Shown one piece after another: positions 17,153 through 26,132 of a stretch of 64,000 nt of DNA. Both the position numbers and the translations under genes were made by a program. Source of the stretch: CAYMYN01 sp964394665 (GTDB lineage Bacteria > Planctomycetota > UBA1135 > GCA-002686595); NCBI GenBank assembly GCA_964394665.1, contig CAYMYN010000004.1:62001-126000 (forward strand), written 5' to 3'. The first letter of the stretch is position 1. Each line of letters begins with the position of its first letter. The notes under the pieces were generated by a model, which was not told where the DNA came from, made no database searches, and worked only from the letters and a program-made list of their open reading frames with translations.

Positions 17153-17200
17153 GATCTTGTGGTTCGAAGCCAAGCGAGCGGAGGGCTCGGAACCAAGATC
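17153..17200. repeat. Intergenic inverted repeat with nested stem
   Basis: GATCTTG (17153-17159) pairs with CAAGATC (17194-17200). After a 2-nt bulge GTTC pairs with GAAC (17190-17193), and inside AGCC (17168-17171) pairs with GGCT (17184-17187), leaving a 12-nt loop. About 15 bp of stem in total. It lies below rnpB on the minus strand and above the Nudix gene, so it may be part of the Nudix leader or a small RNA. No T tract follows. Confidence 0.5.
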
Positions 17201-17349
17201 GGGAAAGGGCGCGGTGAAGGGGTTCGGAAGGCGGGGATCGAGGGAACCCGGACTACCCAGCTACCTACGCCTCGGGGACGGAGCGCGCGGGTCAGGTGCA
17301 CGCAAAGTGCGCTCGAAGCGTGCTCGGAATCGCGCTCCGGGGAGGGCCG

Positions 17350-17371
17350 CTCCCCCGCGTCGGAGCGGGGA

Positions 17372-17372
<1 letters not shown>
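17350..17372 (-). terminator. Hairpin just after the rnpB 3' end
   Basis: CTCCCCGC (17365-17372, minus strand) pairs with GCGGGGGAG (17350-17358) with one extra G and a 6-nt loop. It begins within a few nt of the rnpB 3' end. There is no U run, so it may block 3' trimming as much as end transcription. Confidence 0.5.
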
Positions 17373-17766
<394 letters not shown>

Positions 17767-17769
17767 CCC

Positions 17770-17775
17770 AGGATA
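17770..17775 (-). promoter_or_regulatory. -10 hexamer TATCCT of rnpB
   Basis: On the minus strand TATCCT is followed by about 6 nt and then the first base of the P1 helix (17763). Because the RNA end is known from structure, this is the best-anchored promoter in the window. CTATCCTGG also occurs upstream of nuoA. No TTGACA-like -35 is visible. Confidence 0.55.
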
Positions 17776-17853
17776 GACCGACGCAGCGCTCGGCGTGAGC
17801 ACGGGGTCTAGTCCTTCGCCGCGTCGAGGGCGAAGTGGCGCGCCGCAGCGGGT

Positions 17854-17859
17854 TAGGAT
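17854..17859 (+). promoter_or_regulatory. Possible -10 hexamer TAGGAT for the VWA gene
   Basis: GTTAGGATGCGCGGC lies with 26 nt between the hexamer and the ATG at 17886. The 13-nt string TAGGATGCGCGGC is shared with the region upstream of the FG-GAP gene. Confidence 0.4.
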
Positions 17860-17885
17860 GCGCGGCCACCCCTTCGGAAGGACCC

Positions 17886-19877
17886 ATGCCGCGTCGTTCG
17901 AGCCTCCTCGCCCTGTTCCTGCTCGCGAGTCTGCCCTGCGCCCTGGCCCTGCAGGGCAGCGGCGCCGTCCAGGAGGCCATCAGCGCCTTCGTCCGGGCCG
18001 CGGCCCTGCGCGAGAGCGCTCCGCGCCAGGCGGCCCTCGAGACCCTGGTCGGCACGGGCCACTTTGCCGCGGTGGCGCCCCTCACGGACGAGTTCGCGGC
18101 CACCTCCACGCGCCTGCGGGAGGCCCGCGACGCGACCTTCCGCCTGCGCCAGACGCTCGAGCACCGACGCTCGGTGCTGGCCACCCTGGAGCTGCGCGCC
18201 CAGCGGGACACCGGCCTCGAGCGTGCCCTGGAGCGCGAGCGCGAGTCCGTGACGAAGATCGAGCAGGACCTCGCCAAGCAGGAGTCCGCCTCCCGCGACC
18301 ACGAGGCCTGGTACCGCGCCCTGGGCGAGGCCGCGCCGCGGCTCTTCGGCGCCCTCTCCGCCGCCGACCTGCGCAAGGCCCAGGGGGCGCTCTGGACCCA
18401 GGCTGGTTCGGCTTCGGACCTCCAGGCGCGCCTGGGGGCGATCGATCTCTTGGGCTGGGTCGGTGGCGCCGGCACGGCGGCCGAGGCGGCCAAGCTGATC
18501 GAGGCCGTCTCCAAGGAGCGCGCGCTCCTGCGGCGCGACTACGTGAAGGAGCGCAAGGCGCTCAAGGAGCTCGAGGCGCGCCTGCAAAAGGAACAGGAAC
18601 AACTCCAGGGCCGGCTCAGCCAGGCGAGCCACGACCAGTACGAGCGCGCCCGCGGCGTCTCGGCGCGCATCCAGCGCTCGCTGACCCTCACCGCCTACCT
18701 GCTCGACGCCGCCGCGCAGGCCGGGGGCCGGGCCCTGGCGCGCGAGGAGGGCAAGGATCTCGAGCGTTCGCTCGCGGCGCTGCTGCGCGCCCAGCGCGGC
18801 GCCAAGGAAGGCGCGCGCCTGCGCCTCTTGGACCTGCTCGGCCGCGCGGACTCCGATCGCGTGCGCGCGGCGCTGCGCGAGATGCTCGCCGCCGAGAAGG
18901 ACCCCGCGGCCCAGGCCGAGCTCTTCGGCGCCCTGGTCGCCGGCGGGGACCGCGAGATCGTGTCCGACCTGATCGGCCGCTGGCTCGTCGACGGCAACTG
19001 GCACGTGCGCAGCCGCGCCGCGGCCAGCTTGGCCCAGGCGCGCTCGAAGGAGGCGATCCCGGCCCTGATCGAGCGCCTGGCGCAGGAGAAGGGCCGCGTG
19101 CGGACCGACGTCGAGGACGCCCTGCGCTCGCTCACCGGGCGCAAGTTCCACGGCAACGTCGAGCTCTGGCGCCGTTGGTGGAACGAACACGGCGAGGGCT
19201 TCGAAGTGCCCGAGCTGGCGTCCCTCGACAGCACCGAGAGCGAGGACGCGCGCGAGCGACTCGGCACGGAGTTCTTCGGCATCCGCACCGAGAGCGACCG
19301 CGTGCTCTTCGTGCTCGACCTCTCCGGCTCGATGAAGTGGTCGATGGTGCCGCGCAACAACCCGGCCGACGAGCCGGGGCGCGATCCCGACCTACCCCGC
19401 GAGGGCGAGATCTCGCGCCTCCAGGCGGCGCAACGCGAGCTGACCCGCGCCCTGGGCGGCATCCCCGACGGCGGCGTCTTCAACCTCGTGCTGTACGCCA
19501 GCGACGTGTGGACCTGGCAGGACCGCCTGGCGACGATGCGCAACGACACGCGCGCCGCGGCGGTGAAGTTCGTCGAGGGCCTCGACGCCCTGGGCGGCAC
19601 CAACATCCACGGCGCGCTGGAGCTGGCCCTCGACCTCGCAGGCGCCAAGGCCGGCGACACCTGGGACGCGCCCGTGATCGACACGCTCTTCCTGCTCTCC
19701 GACGGTCGAGCCACGGTGGGCGTCACGATCGAACCCGACGAGATCCTGGCCTACGTCCGCGAGCGCAACCGCAGCGCGGGGATCGTCATCCACTGCATCG
19801 GGTTGTCCGGCGCCCAGGACGCCTATCTGCTGCGCAACCTCGCCGAGCAGAACGGCGGCAAGTACGTCTCGCATTGA
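17886..19877 (+). CDS. Secreted protein with coiled coil, HEAT-like repeats and a VWA domain
   Basis: A 663-residue protein with a Sec signal (LLALFLLASLPCALALQ). Residues ~75-260 are strongly helical and charged, likely coiled coil. HEAT-like repeats follow (for example GNWHVRSRAAASLAQARSKEAIPALIERLAQ). The C-terminal ~200 residues form a von Willebrand A domain with an intact MIDAS: DLSGSMKWS, the Thr in LGGTNIHGALE, and LLSDGRATVG. A metal-dependent protein-protein contact in the periplasm is expected. The ATG at 17886 starts the signal peptide; an in-frame start 51 nt earlier is possible but would bury it. The hydrolase gene follows after 25 nt. Confidence 0.85.
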   Translation: MPRRSSLLALFLLASLPCALALQGSGAVQEAISAFVRAAALRESAPRQAALETLVGTGHFAAVAPLTDEFAATSTRLREARDATFRLRQTLEHRRSVLATLELRAQRDTGLERALERERESVTKIEQDLAKQESASRDHEAWYRALGEAAPRLFGALSAADLRKAQGALWTQAGSASDLQARLGAIDLLGWVGGAGTAAEAAKLIEAVSKERALLRRDYVKERKALKELEARLQKEQEQLQGRLSQASHDQYERARGVSARIQRSLTLTAYLLDAAAQAGGRALAREEGKDLERSLAALLRAQRGAKEGARLRLLDLLGRADSDRVRAALREMLAAEKDPAAQAELFGALVAGGDREIVSDLIGRWLVDGNWHVRSRAAASLAQARSKEAIPALIERLAQEKGRVRTDVEDALRSLTGRKFHGNVELWRRWWNEHGEGFEVPELASLDSTESEDARERLGTEFFGIRTESDRVLFVLDLSGSMKWSMVPRNNPADEPGRDPDLPREGEISRLQAAQRELTRALGGIPDGGVFNLVLYASDVWTWQDRLATMRNDTRAAAVKFVEGLDALGGTNIHGALELALDLAGAKAGDTWDAPVIDTLFLLSDGRATVGVTIEPDEILAYVRERNRSAGIVIHCIGLSGAQDAYLLRNLAEQNGGKYVSH

Positions 19878-19902
19878 TCCTCACCGCTCGCCGCCGCGCG
19901 CC

Positions 19903-20802
19903 ATGGACCAACAGGAAGCCTTCGCCACCTATCTCGAGCTGCGCGAGTCGACCCCGGACGGGGAGCAGGCCGCGGGTCTCAGCCACAGCGCGGCGGGCCT
20001 CGTCCTGCTGCACGTGCTCGAGCTCGCGGCCCACGGCGAGCCGCGCGGCGCGGTCACGATCGTGCACGACGCCGGTGGCCACGGCGGTCGCTACGGCGAG
20101 CTCGCCGCCGCCCTGGCCTCGGCGGGCTGGGCGGTCGCGCTGCCCGACCTGCGCGGCCACGGCAAGAGCGAGGGCGTGCGCGGCCACTCCGCCGGCCTGC
20201 GCGAGGTGCTGCGCGACCTCGAGGCCGTCGCCGATCACCTCGCGTACCGCATGCCCGAGGCGCGCAAGGTGCTCGTCGGAGTGGGCCTGGGCGCCCTCCA
20301 ATCCCTGGCCTACGCCCTGGCCTTCCCGGGCGCCCTGTCGGGGCTGGTGCTCGCGGGCCCGCTGCTCGCCCCGCGCTTCCAGCCGCCCCAGCCGAAGAAG
20401 GGACTGGGGCGCCTGTTCTCCAAGCTCGGGCCCCAGAGCCCGGGCTCGATCGGCTGGCGCGCGTCGGACCTCAGCGACGACCCGGCGCGGGCCGCCGAGC
20501 TGGCCGCCGATCCGTTGGCCCACGACGTCCTCACCCTGCGCGCCTTCCAGGAGGCCGAGCGCGCCGCGCGCGAGTCCTGGCCGCGCCTGGCCGAGCTCGA
20601 GTTCCCGATCCTGGTGCTGCACGGCGCGGACGATCCGCTCGTCGAGGGCGCCGGCGTGCGCGCCCTGCGCGCCCCGAACCTGCGGCTCGAGACGCTTCCC
20701 GGCCAACGCCACGATCCCTTCCAGGGCACCGGCCGCGACCGAGCGCGGGGACTGCTGCTGGGTTTCCTCGACGGGGTCCTGGGCGCGGGCGGACCGGGCT
20801 AG
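19903..20802 (+). CDS. Alpha/beta-hydrolase-fold protein lacking the nucleophilic serine
   Basis: A 299-residue member of the serine aminopeptidase S33/monoacylglycerol-lipase-like hydrolases. The fold markers are clear: oxyanion region HDAGGHGGRYGELAAAL, strand and turn ALPDLRGHGKSEG, cap, then the acid in HGADDPLV (Asp243/244) and His270 in GQRHDPF. The nucleophile elbow, normally GxSxG, reads GVGLG: residue 128 is Gly (GGC), one base from AGC Ser. It is therefore probably inactive as an esterase, or the site is a mutation or sequencing error. It follows the VWA gene by 25 nt and its stop overlaps the end of the convergent ruvX pseudogene. Confidence 0.8.
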   Translation: MDQQEAFATYLELRESTPDGEQAAGLSHSAAGLVLLHVLELAAHGEPRGAVTIVHDAGGHGGRYGELAAALASAGWAVALPDLRGHGKSEGVRGHSAGLREVLRDLEAVADHLAYRMPEARKVLVGVGLGALQSLAYALAFPGALSGLVLAGPLLAPRFQPPQPKKGLGRLFSKLGPQSPGSIGWRASDLSDDPARAAELAADPLAHDVLTLRAFQEAERAARESWPRLAELEFPILVLHGADDPLVEGAGVRALRAPNLRLETLPGQRHDPFQGTGRDRARGLLLGFLDGVLGAGGPG

Positions 20803-21272
20803 CCCTGAGCCGGCGGTTCGGGCGGGGCGCGGCGCGGCTCGCCGCTGGCGAGCCAGTCGCGCAGGATCACCAGCGCGCTCCAGGAGTCGCGCAGGGCGCG
20901 GTGCTCGCGGCGCGGGATGCCGGCCTAGCGCAGGAGCTCCTCGGCGGCCTTGGTCGAGAGGTGTTAGTCGTGGACCCACGGCGAGAGGTGGGGGAGGCGC
21001 TGGGCGAGGCTGCGGCAGAAGGCCCGCACCTCGCGCGTGCGCGGCGCCTCGGCGCCCCCCGCGCCCGTGGGCCAACCGACGACCAGCAGCGCCACGTCCC
21101 ACTCGGCGCACAGGCGCGCCACGTGGTCGAGCAGCGCGGGCGAGTCGCCCGGACCGCGCCAGGTCTCGAGCGGGCGCACGGCGATGCGCAGGGGATCGGC
21201 CAGGGCGAAGCCCGACTTGCGCGTGCCGTGGTCGATGCACAGCACCGCCCCGGGCCGCGCGGTCAGAGCCAC
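20799..21272 (-). pseudogene. ruvX: ruvX (YqgF-family Holliday junction resolvase) with two in-frame stop codons
   Basis: Starting at GTG 21272, the frame reads a RuvX/YqgF protein: VLCIDHGTRKSGFALADP holds the first catalytic Asp, VVGWPTG follows, and then the frame meets TAA at 20964-20966. Reading through gives HLSTKAAEELLR, then TAG at 20925-20927, then AGIPRREHRAL, WSALVILRDWL and a final TAG at 20799. RuvX proteins usually have DERLS...AEELLREAG here. Both stops therefore sit at expected Glu codons, each explained by one G-to-T change, while the frame and later family sequence are kept. The full frame encodes 157 residues, a normal RuvX length. The start overlaps the manC stop by 10 nt. 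Real gene decay or consensus error are both possible. Confidence 0.78.
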
Positions 21273-22324
21273 TCGGGGGCCTCGGCCGCCAGGCGCTCGA
21301 CGATCGCGCGCACGTCCTGGGCCCGCTCGCGGGGGCACACGAGCGTCGCGCCGCCGGCGTGCACGACGATCAGGTCGCGCACGCCGATCAGCGCCGTCAG
21401 GTGACCCGGCTCGGCGTAGACCACGCACTCCCGGGCGTCGACGCCGAGGAGTCGGCCGCCGCCCACGGCGCAGTGGCCGGCGGGGTCGGCGCCGTGCACC
21501 TCGGGGATGCTGCTCCAGGAGCCGACGTCGCTCCAGGTGTAGTCGATCGGCAGGGTTCGCACGGCGTCGGAGCGCTCGAGGATCGCGACGTCGACCGGCA
21601 GCGCGGGGATCGCGGCGTAGGCCGCGGCCAGCTCCGCTTCGCCGCGCGCGGCGCGCAGGGGGCCGAGGATCGCCGGCGCCAGGCGCTCGAACGCATCCAG
21701 GATGGCCGCCACGCTCCAGACGAAGATGCCGGCGTTCCACAGGAAGCGTCCGGCGGCCAGGAACTCGAGCGCCCGCGCCGCGTCGGGCTTCTCGACGAAA
21801 CGCAGCACGCGCTGCACCTCCATGCCCTCGAGGATTTCGAGCACCTCGCCGCACTCGATGTAGCCGTAGCCCGTGGCCGGATGGGTGGGGCGCACGCCGT
21901 AGGTCACGAGCACCGGCTCGCGGGTCGCCAGGGCCGCGCCGGCGGCGAGGCTGCGGCGGAACCGTTCGGCGGGCGCGACCACGTGGTCGGCGGGCAACAC
22001 GGCCATCACGGCGCGCGGGTCCACGCGCTCGAGCTCCAGCGCCGCCCAGGCCACCGCCGCGGCGGTGTTGCGGGCCGCCGGCTCGGCCAGGACGCGCGCG
22101 CCGGGGAGCATCCGGCGCACCTCGCCCGCCTGCTCGGCCGCCGTCACCACCCACACGCGCCCCTCGGGCACCAGCCCCTCGATGCGCCGACGGGTCGCCA
22201 CCAGCAGGGGCTCGTCCCCGGCCACGGCCAAGAACTGCTTGGGCCGCGCGCGGCGGCTGGCGGGCCAGAAGCGGGTGCCGGATCCGCCGGCCAGGATCAC
22301 GGCATGCAGCGCGGGGTCGGTCAT
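21263..22324 (-). CDS. manC: Mannose-1-phosphate guanylyltransferase
   Basis: A 353-residue nucleotidyltransferase that makes GDP-mannose from mannose-1-phosphate and GTP, for glycans or LPS. The pyrophosphorylase signature is intact: VILAGGSGTRFWPASR then RPKQFLAV. Next come AEPAARNTAAAVAWAAL, LPADHVV, TGYGYIECG, RFVEKPD and FLWNAGIFVW, all typical of the ManC-type GMP family. It lacks the C-terminal isomerase domain of bifunctional AlgA-type enzymes, so it is single-function. It is 13 nt below the AsmA-like gene and overlaps the ruvX start, inside a long minus-strand gene block. Confidence 0.92.
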   Translation of the reverse strand: MTDPALHAVILAGGSGTRFWPASRRARPKQFLAVAGDEPLLVATRRRIEGLVPEGRVWVVTAAEQAGEVRRMLPGARVLAEPAARNTAAAVAWAALELERVDPRAVMAVLPADHVVAPAERFRRSLAAGAALATREPVLVTYGVRPTHPATGYGYIECGEVLEILEGMEVQRVLRFVEKPDAARALEFLAAGRFLWNAGIFVWSVAAILDAFERLAPAILGPLRAARGEAELAAAYAAIPALPVDVAILERSDAVRTLPIDYTWSDVGSWSSIPEVHGADPAGHCAVGGGRLLGVDARECVVYAEPGHLTALIGVRDLIVVHAGGATLVCPRERAQDVRAIVERLAAEAPEWL

Positions 22325-22337
22325 GGCGGGGGGCAGT

Positions 22338-25300
22338 CTAGAAGCGTTCGGGGAGCGGGGAGAAGCCGGGCAGGGGCAAGCGCCGCCGGCCCTTGCCGAC
22401 GGGGCGGAAGAGGCGCTCGAACTCGCCCCGCAGGACGACCTCGGGGCGCTCGAGGTCGCCGCGCACGGCGACCACGAGCAGCGTGTTCTGCAGCAGGTAC
22501 ACCAGGCGCCGCAGGGTGGGGAGCTTGTCCACCAGGCTGTAGCGCACCTCGAGGTCGCTCGAGAGCGCGCCGTCGAGGTCCACGTGGCCCGAGCCGACGA
22601 GCTTCACGATCGGGCTCTTGGCCTCGAGCGACGAGAGGTGGAGCCGGCCGTCCAGCAAGCGGAAGCGACCGCTGAGCTGGTCGAAGAGCAGCGTGCGGTC
22701 GAAGCCCAGGCGCAGGAACAGCTCGCGGAACACCGGGATCGACCACAGGCGCGTGCGGCGCAGCTCGAGCGCGCCCTCGCCGCGCAGCTCGAGCAGGTTC
22801 TCGAGCGAGCCCGAGAGGCGCACGCGCGCGTCGAGGTCGCCGCGGTCGGCCATGTTGGCCGGGAACACGCCGCGCAGCACGCGCGCCACGTCGACGCCCG
22901 AGAGCTCGACGGCCAACTGGAAGGGGAAGGGCGGGCGCAGCTCGAGGGCCAGGGCCGGACCCGGCCGCGTCGCCGAGTCGCGGCCCAGGGTGCGCAGCCA
23001 ACCGCGCTCGAAGGTCCCGCTGAGCTCCTCGACCACCAGACGCGTGTCCACCAGCGACACCAGCAGGTTCGCGGGCCCCAGCTCGAGCCCGGCCGCGCGT
23101 CCGTAGAGGTCGAAGAGGCGCCCGAAGGCGCGCACGCCGCCGTCCTCGACCACCAGGCGCTCGATGCGCGCTCCGGCGGAGCGGATCGAGAGCGGCAGGC
23201 CCAGGGTGGCGGTCACGTCCGAGAGCAGCAGTGTGCCCTCGAACTCGGCCGAGGGCCGCTCGGAGTCCAGGTTCCAGAGCCGCAGGCGGCCGGCCTCGAC
23301 GTCGATCTGACCGCGCCCCTCGAGGTCCTCGAGGAGCGCGTTCACCGTCGTGGGGTCGAAGAACAGCGCGAGGTGCTCCGCGTCGAGGGTCAGCCCGCGC
23401 GCGACCAGGCCCGTCTCGAGCTCGGGGCCCGCGCCGTCCCCACGACCCGGGCGCAGCACGGCGCCCTGGAACTCGAGCTCGGTGCGCGCCAGGCGCCCGC
23501 GCAGGCGTTCGGCGCGCAGCAGCTCGCCCTCGAGCACGAGGGCGCCGCGCAGCTCCTCGAGCCCCAGCCCTCCCGCGCGGCCGAGGGAGGCGCTGCGCAG
23601 GAGCGCGCGCAGCCGCGGAGCGGATGCCGCGCCCTCCGCGCTCCCGGTCGCGGACGCCGCGGCGTCGAGCTCCAGGGAGAGGTCCACCCAACCCTCGAAC
23701 GCGAAGCCGGCGGGCGGGCCCTCCGGCGCGGGCGAGAACCCGGTCAGGCCCAGGGCCTCGCCGAGCTCCAGCCCGGCGACGACGAGGGATCCACGGTCCG
23801 GGGAGAGCTCGGTCGGCGTCCCGCGCCAGGCGACGCGCGCGCCGCCCGGCAGGCGACCGGCGAGGCCCGGGACCCGCACGCGCGCCAGGGGAGCCTCCGG
23901 CGGGCGCTCCTCGAGTTCGACCAGCGCCCGCCCGGCGACTCCGAGCGTCGTCGTGGGAGCGCGCGGCGGCGCGAGCGCGAGGTCCACGGCCGAGACTTCG
24001 AGGCGCGTCGCCAGCGGGCCGTCCTCGAGGCCCTGCACGCGTTCGAGATCGAGGTCGAGCGCGCCGCTGGGGCGCAGCTCCTCCAGCGCGAGCGCCACGG
24101 CGGGCACGAGCTCGCCCAGGAGCCGCGCTTCGCGGCCCGCGCCCTCGAACCCCCGCGCCTGGACGCCGAGCACGTCCAGGAGTCGGCGTTCGGGGCCGCC
24201 GCGCGGCGCCCAGCGCCGCGTGCGCCCGCGGATCGCGACGCGCGCGGTGTCCTCGCCGCGTCCCTCGAGGTCGAAGGCGACCCCCAGGCCACCGCGCCCA
24301 TCGGTGCGCACGCGCACGCGCCCCGAGAGCTCCCGAACCGGCACCGGCAGCTCGGCGAAGCGCGCGCCCACCTGCTCGACGTCCACGACCAGGTCGAGCG
24401 CGGGGGCCGCCATGTCCGCGCGTTGCGCCAGGCGCAGCGCGACCGCGGCGTGGCCGCCCGCGGGCTCGTACTGCTCCCAGATCCCGGCCAACGAGGGGTC
24501 GTCGCCCAGTCCCTCGACGCCGCGTCGCAGCGCGGCGTCGATCGCGACGCGCGGCGTGCTGATCACGAGGTCCATCTCGGGCCGGCCGTAGCCGGGCGCG
24601 AAGGGCGGCGTGTCGCGTGCCGGCGACCAGCCCTGGTACAGCACGCGCGCGGCGCCGCTGCCGTGCAGCGCGGAGCCCTCGACGACCAACAGGTCGGGCC
24701 GGACGAGCCGCCCCGCGTGCGCGAAGACCACCCGACCGCGGCGCGCTTCGCTAGGCAGGGGGAAGGCGGGCTCGGGGCGGCCGCCGCGGCTGGGCCAGCC
24801 CTGGTAGCTGAGCCGCGTCCCGGGCGCGACCTGGGCGTCGAGCACGAACTCGAGGCCGCGTTCCCAGGGCGCGCCCTCGGGGACGTCGTCCCGCAGGCGC
24901 AGGCCGACGCGCACGTCCGCCGCGGCTTGCTCGGGCGCCAACGCGGCGGCGATCTCGAGCAGCTCGCGCCGCTCCCCCGAGAGCTCGATCAAGGCCGCGT
25001 CGAAGGCTGCCGCGGGCGCGCGGGCCCAGGCCTCGAGCAACGCCCCGGGGCGCGCGGCGCGGCCGAACAGGGCGCCGGCGACGAGGTCGAGCTCACGCCA
25101 GCGACAGGCACCGTGGGCCGTGCCGCGCCACGCCCGCGGCTCCCACGGATCCTGGCCGAGCTCGGGCTCGTAGCGCGCGCCGAGCTCGAGCTCGAGCCCG
25201 CGGATCGGGTCGGGGCTCGTGGGCACGCGCAGGCTGCCCCCGGCGAGCGAGAGGCGCAGCTCGCCGCTCGAACGCCGCGGTCCGAGGTCGAGCCGGCCGC

Positions 25301-26057
25301 TCCCCGACAACCGCAGGCGGCCGCGGGGCTCGAACGCACGCAGGTCCGCGAACACCCCGCCGGCGGGCAGCAGCTCGGGTCCCAGCACGAGGTCGTTGGC
25401 GCTCGCGCGCAGGTCGAAGGAACCCGGCTGCGTCTCGGTGCCGGAGAGGTACACCGTCCCATTGCCCACCCCCGCCGGAGGGGCGGGGGCGCGCAGCACG
25501 CCCTCGAGGGCCAGGGCGCCGTGCGCATCCCGGCCCAGGCGCGCGTCGACGCGGCCCAGGACCAACTCCTCGCCCAGCGCCTCGACCGCGATCCCGAGGT
25601 CCCGCACGGTGACCTCGAATCGGCGCGGCGCGGTCGGAGCTCCCGCCCCCCCTTCCCCCGGTTCGTCGAGCAGCGCCCGCACGCCGCGATGGAGGCGCGG
25701 GTTCAGGAACACCTCTCCGCTCGACACGTGCACGCCGCGCACCCGCACGCCGTCGAAGGCCAGGCGCAGGTCGAGCTCGGCGCGCTCGAGGGCGATCCAG
25801 GTGCGGGGGGCGTCGAGCCCGTCCTCGGTGAGGCGCACGTCGCGGAACGTCAACGACGGCCGCAACCAGTCGATGTCGAGGCCGCCCAGGTGCAGCTCGC
25901 CGCCCAGGGACGCGAGCCGCGCGCCCGCGAGCTCGGCCACGGCCCGCCGCGCGAGCCCGCCGTGCTCCAGGACCTGCGCCAGGGCACAGGCGAGCAGCGC
26001 GCACCAGCCCAGGAAGCGGGCGACGCGCAGCGCGGCGCGCAGGAGGGCGCGGGTCAC
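22338..26057 (-). CDS. AsmA/TamB-like inner-membrane-anchored protein
   Basis: A 1239-residue protein with one N-terminal membrane segment (FLGWCALLACALAQVLEHG) and a long, repetitive beta-rich periplasmic body, the layout of AsmA-like proteins that bridge the envelope and are thought to carry lipids to the outer membrane. The start is AsmA-like: LHLGGLDIDWLRPSLTFRDV. The C-terminal region (MADRGDLDARVRLSGSL, then GSGHVDLDGALSSDLEVRYS) resembles the AsmA-like C-terminal domain. Length fits the large family members. It lies 75 nt below alr and 13 nt above manC. A lipid-transfer role is inferred from the family. Confidence 0.78.
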   Translation of the reverse strand: MTRALLRAALRVARFLGWCALLACALAQVLEHGGLARRAVAELAGARLASLGGELHLGGLDIDWLRPSLTFRDVRLTEDGLDAPRTWIALERAELDLRLAFDGVRVRGVHVSSGEVFLNPRLHRGVRALLDEPGEGGAGAPTAPRRFEVTVRDLGIAVEALGEELVLGRVDARLGRDAHGALALEGVLRAPAPPAGVGNGTVYLSGTETQPGSFDLRASANDLVLGPELLPAGGVFADLRAFEPRGRLRLSGSGRLDLGPRRSSGELRLSLAGGSLRVPTSPDPIRGLELELGARYEPELGQDPWEPRAWRGTAHGACRWRELDLVAGALFGRAARPGALLEAWARAPAAAFDAALIELSGERRELLEIAAALAPEQAAADVRVGLRLRDDVPEGAPWERGLEFVLDAQVAPGTRLSYQGWPSRGGRPEPAFPLPSEARRGRVVFAHAGRLVRPDLLVVEGSALHGSGAARVLYQGWSPARDTPPFAPGYGRPEMDLVISTPRVAIDAALRRGVEGLGDDPSLAGIWEQYEPAGGHAAVALRLAQRADMAAPALDLVVDVEQVGARFAELPVPVRELSGRVRVRTDGRGGLGVAFDLEGRGEDTARVAIRGRTRRWAPRGGPERRLLDVLGVQARGFEGAGREARLLGELVPAVALALEELRPSGALDLDLERVQGLEDGPLATRLEVSAVDLALAPPRAPTTTLGVAGRALVELEERPPEAPLARVRVPGLAGRLPGGARVAWRGTPTELSPDRGSLVVAGLELGEALGLTGFSPAPEGPPAGFAFEGWVDLSLELDAAASATGSAEGAASAPRLRALLRSASLGRAGGLGLEELRGALVLEGELLRAERLRGRLARTELEFQGAVLRPGRGDGAGPELETGLVARGLTLDAEHLALFFDPTTVNALLEDLEGRGQIDVEAGRLRLWNLDSERPSAEFEGTLLLSDVTATLGLPLSIRSAGARIERLVVEDGGVRAFGRLFDLYGRAAGLELGPANLLVSLVDTRLVVEELSGTFERGWLRTLGRDSATRPGPALALELRPPFPFQLAVELSGVDVARVLRGVFPANMADRGDLDARVRLSGSLENLLELRGEGALELRRTRLWSIPVFRELFLRLGFDRTLLFDQLSGRFRLLDGRLHLSSLEAKSPIVKLVGSGHVDLDGALSSDLEVRYSLVDKLPTLRRLVYLLQNTLLVVAVRGDLERPEVVLRGEFERLFRPVGKGRRRLPLPGFSPLPERF

Positions 26058-26132
26058 GGGGTCGTGCCTCCCGCCGCGCGGACCGCGCGCCGTCGGCCGC
26101 CAGGACGGGGGAGCGGGGCGTCCACCAGGGCC

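Larger units (their letters stand above)
16956..17371. other. 416-nt intergenic region between Nudix gene and rnpB
   Basis: No convincing gene is seen. The region holds the short direct repeats next to the Nudix start, the structured inverted repeat at 17153-17200 and the hairpin at 17350-17372 that follows rnpB. Open frames here are short and lack sensible codon bias. Confidence 0.6.

Noticed and set aside
17140..17200. Possible tRNA because of GGTTCGAA
   Set aside because: No 5-bp T stem, acceptor stem or anticodon arm can be built around it on either strand.
20799..21272. Reading the two ruvX stops as recoding
   Set aside because: The codons are TAA and TAG, not TGA, no recoding hairpin is seen, and both fall at expected Glu codons, which points to mutation or error.
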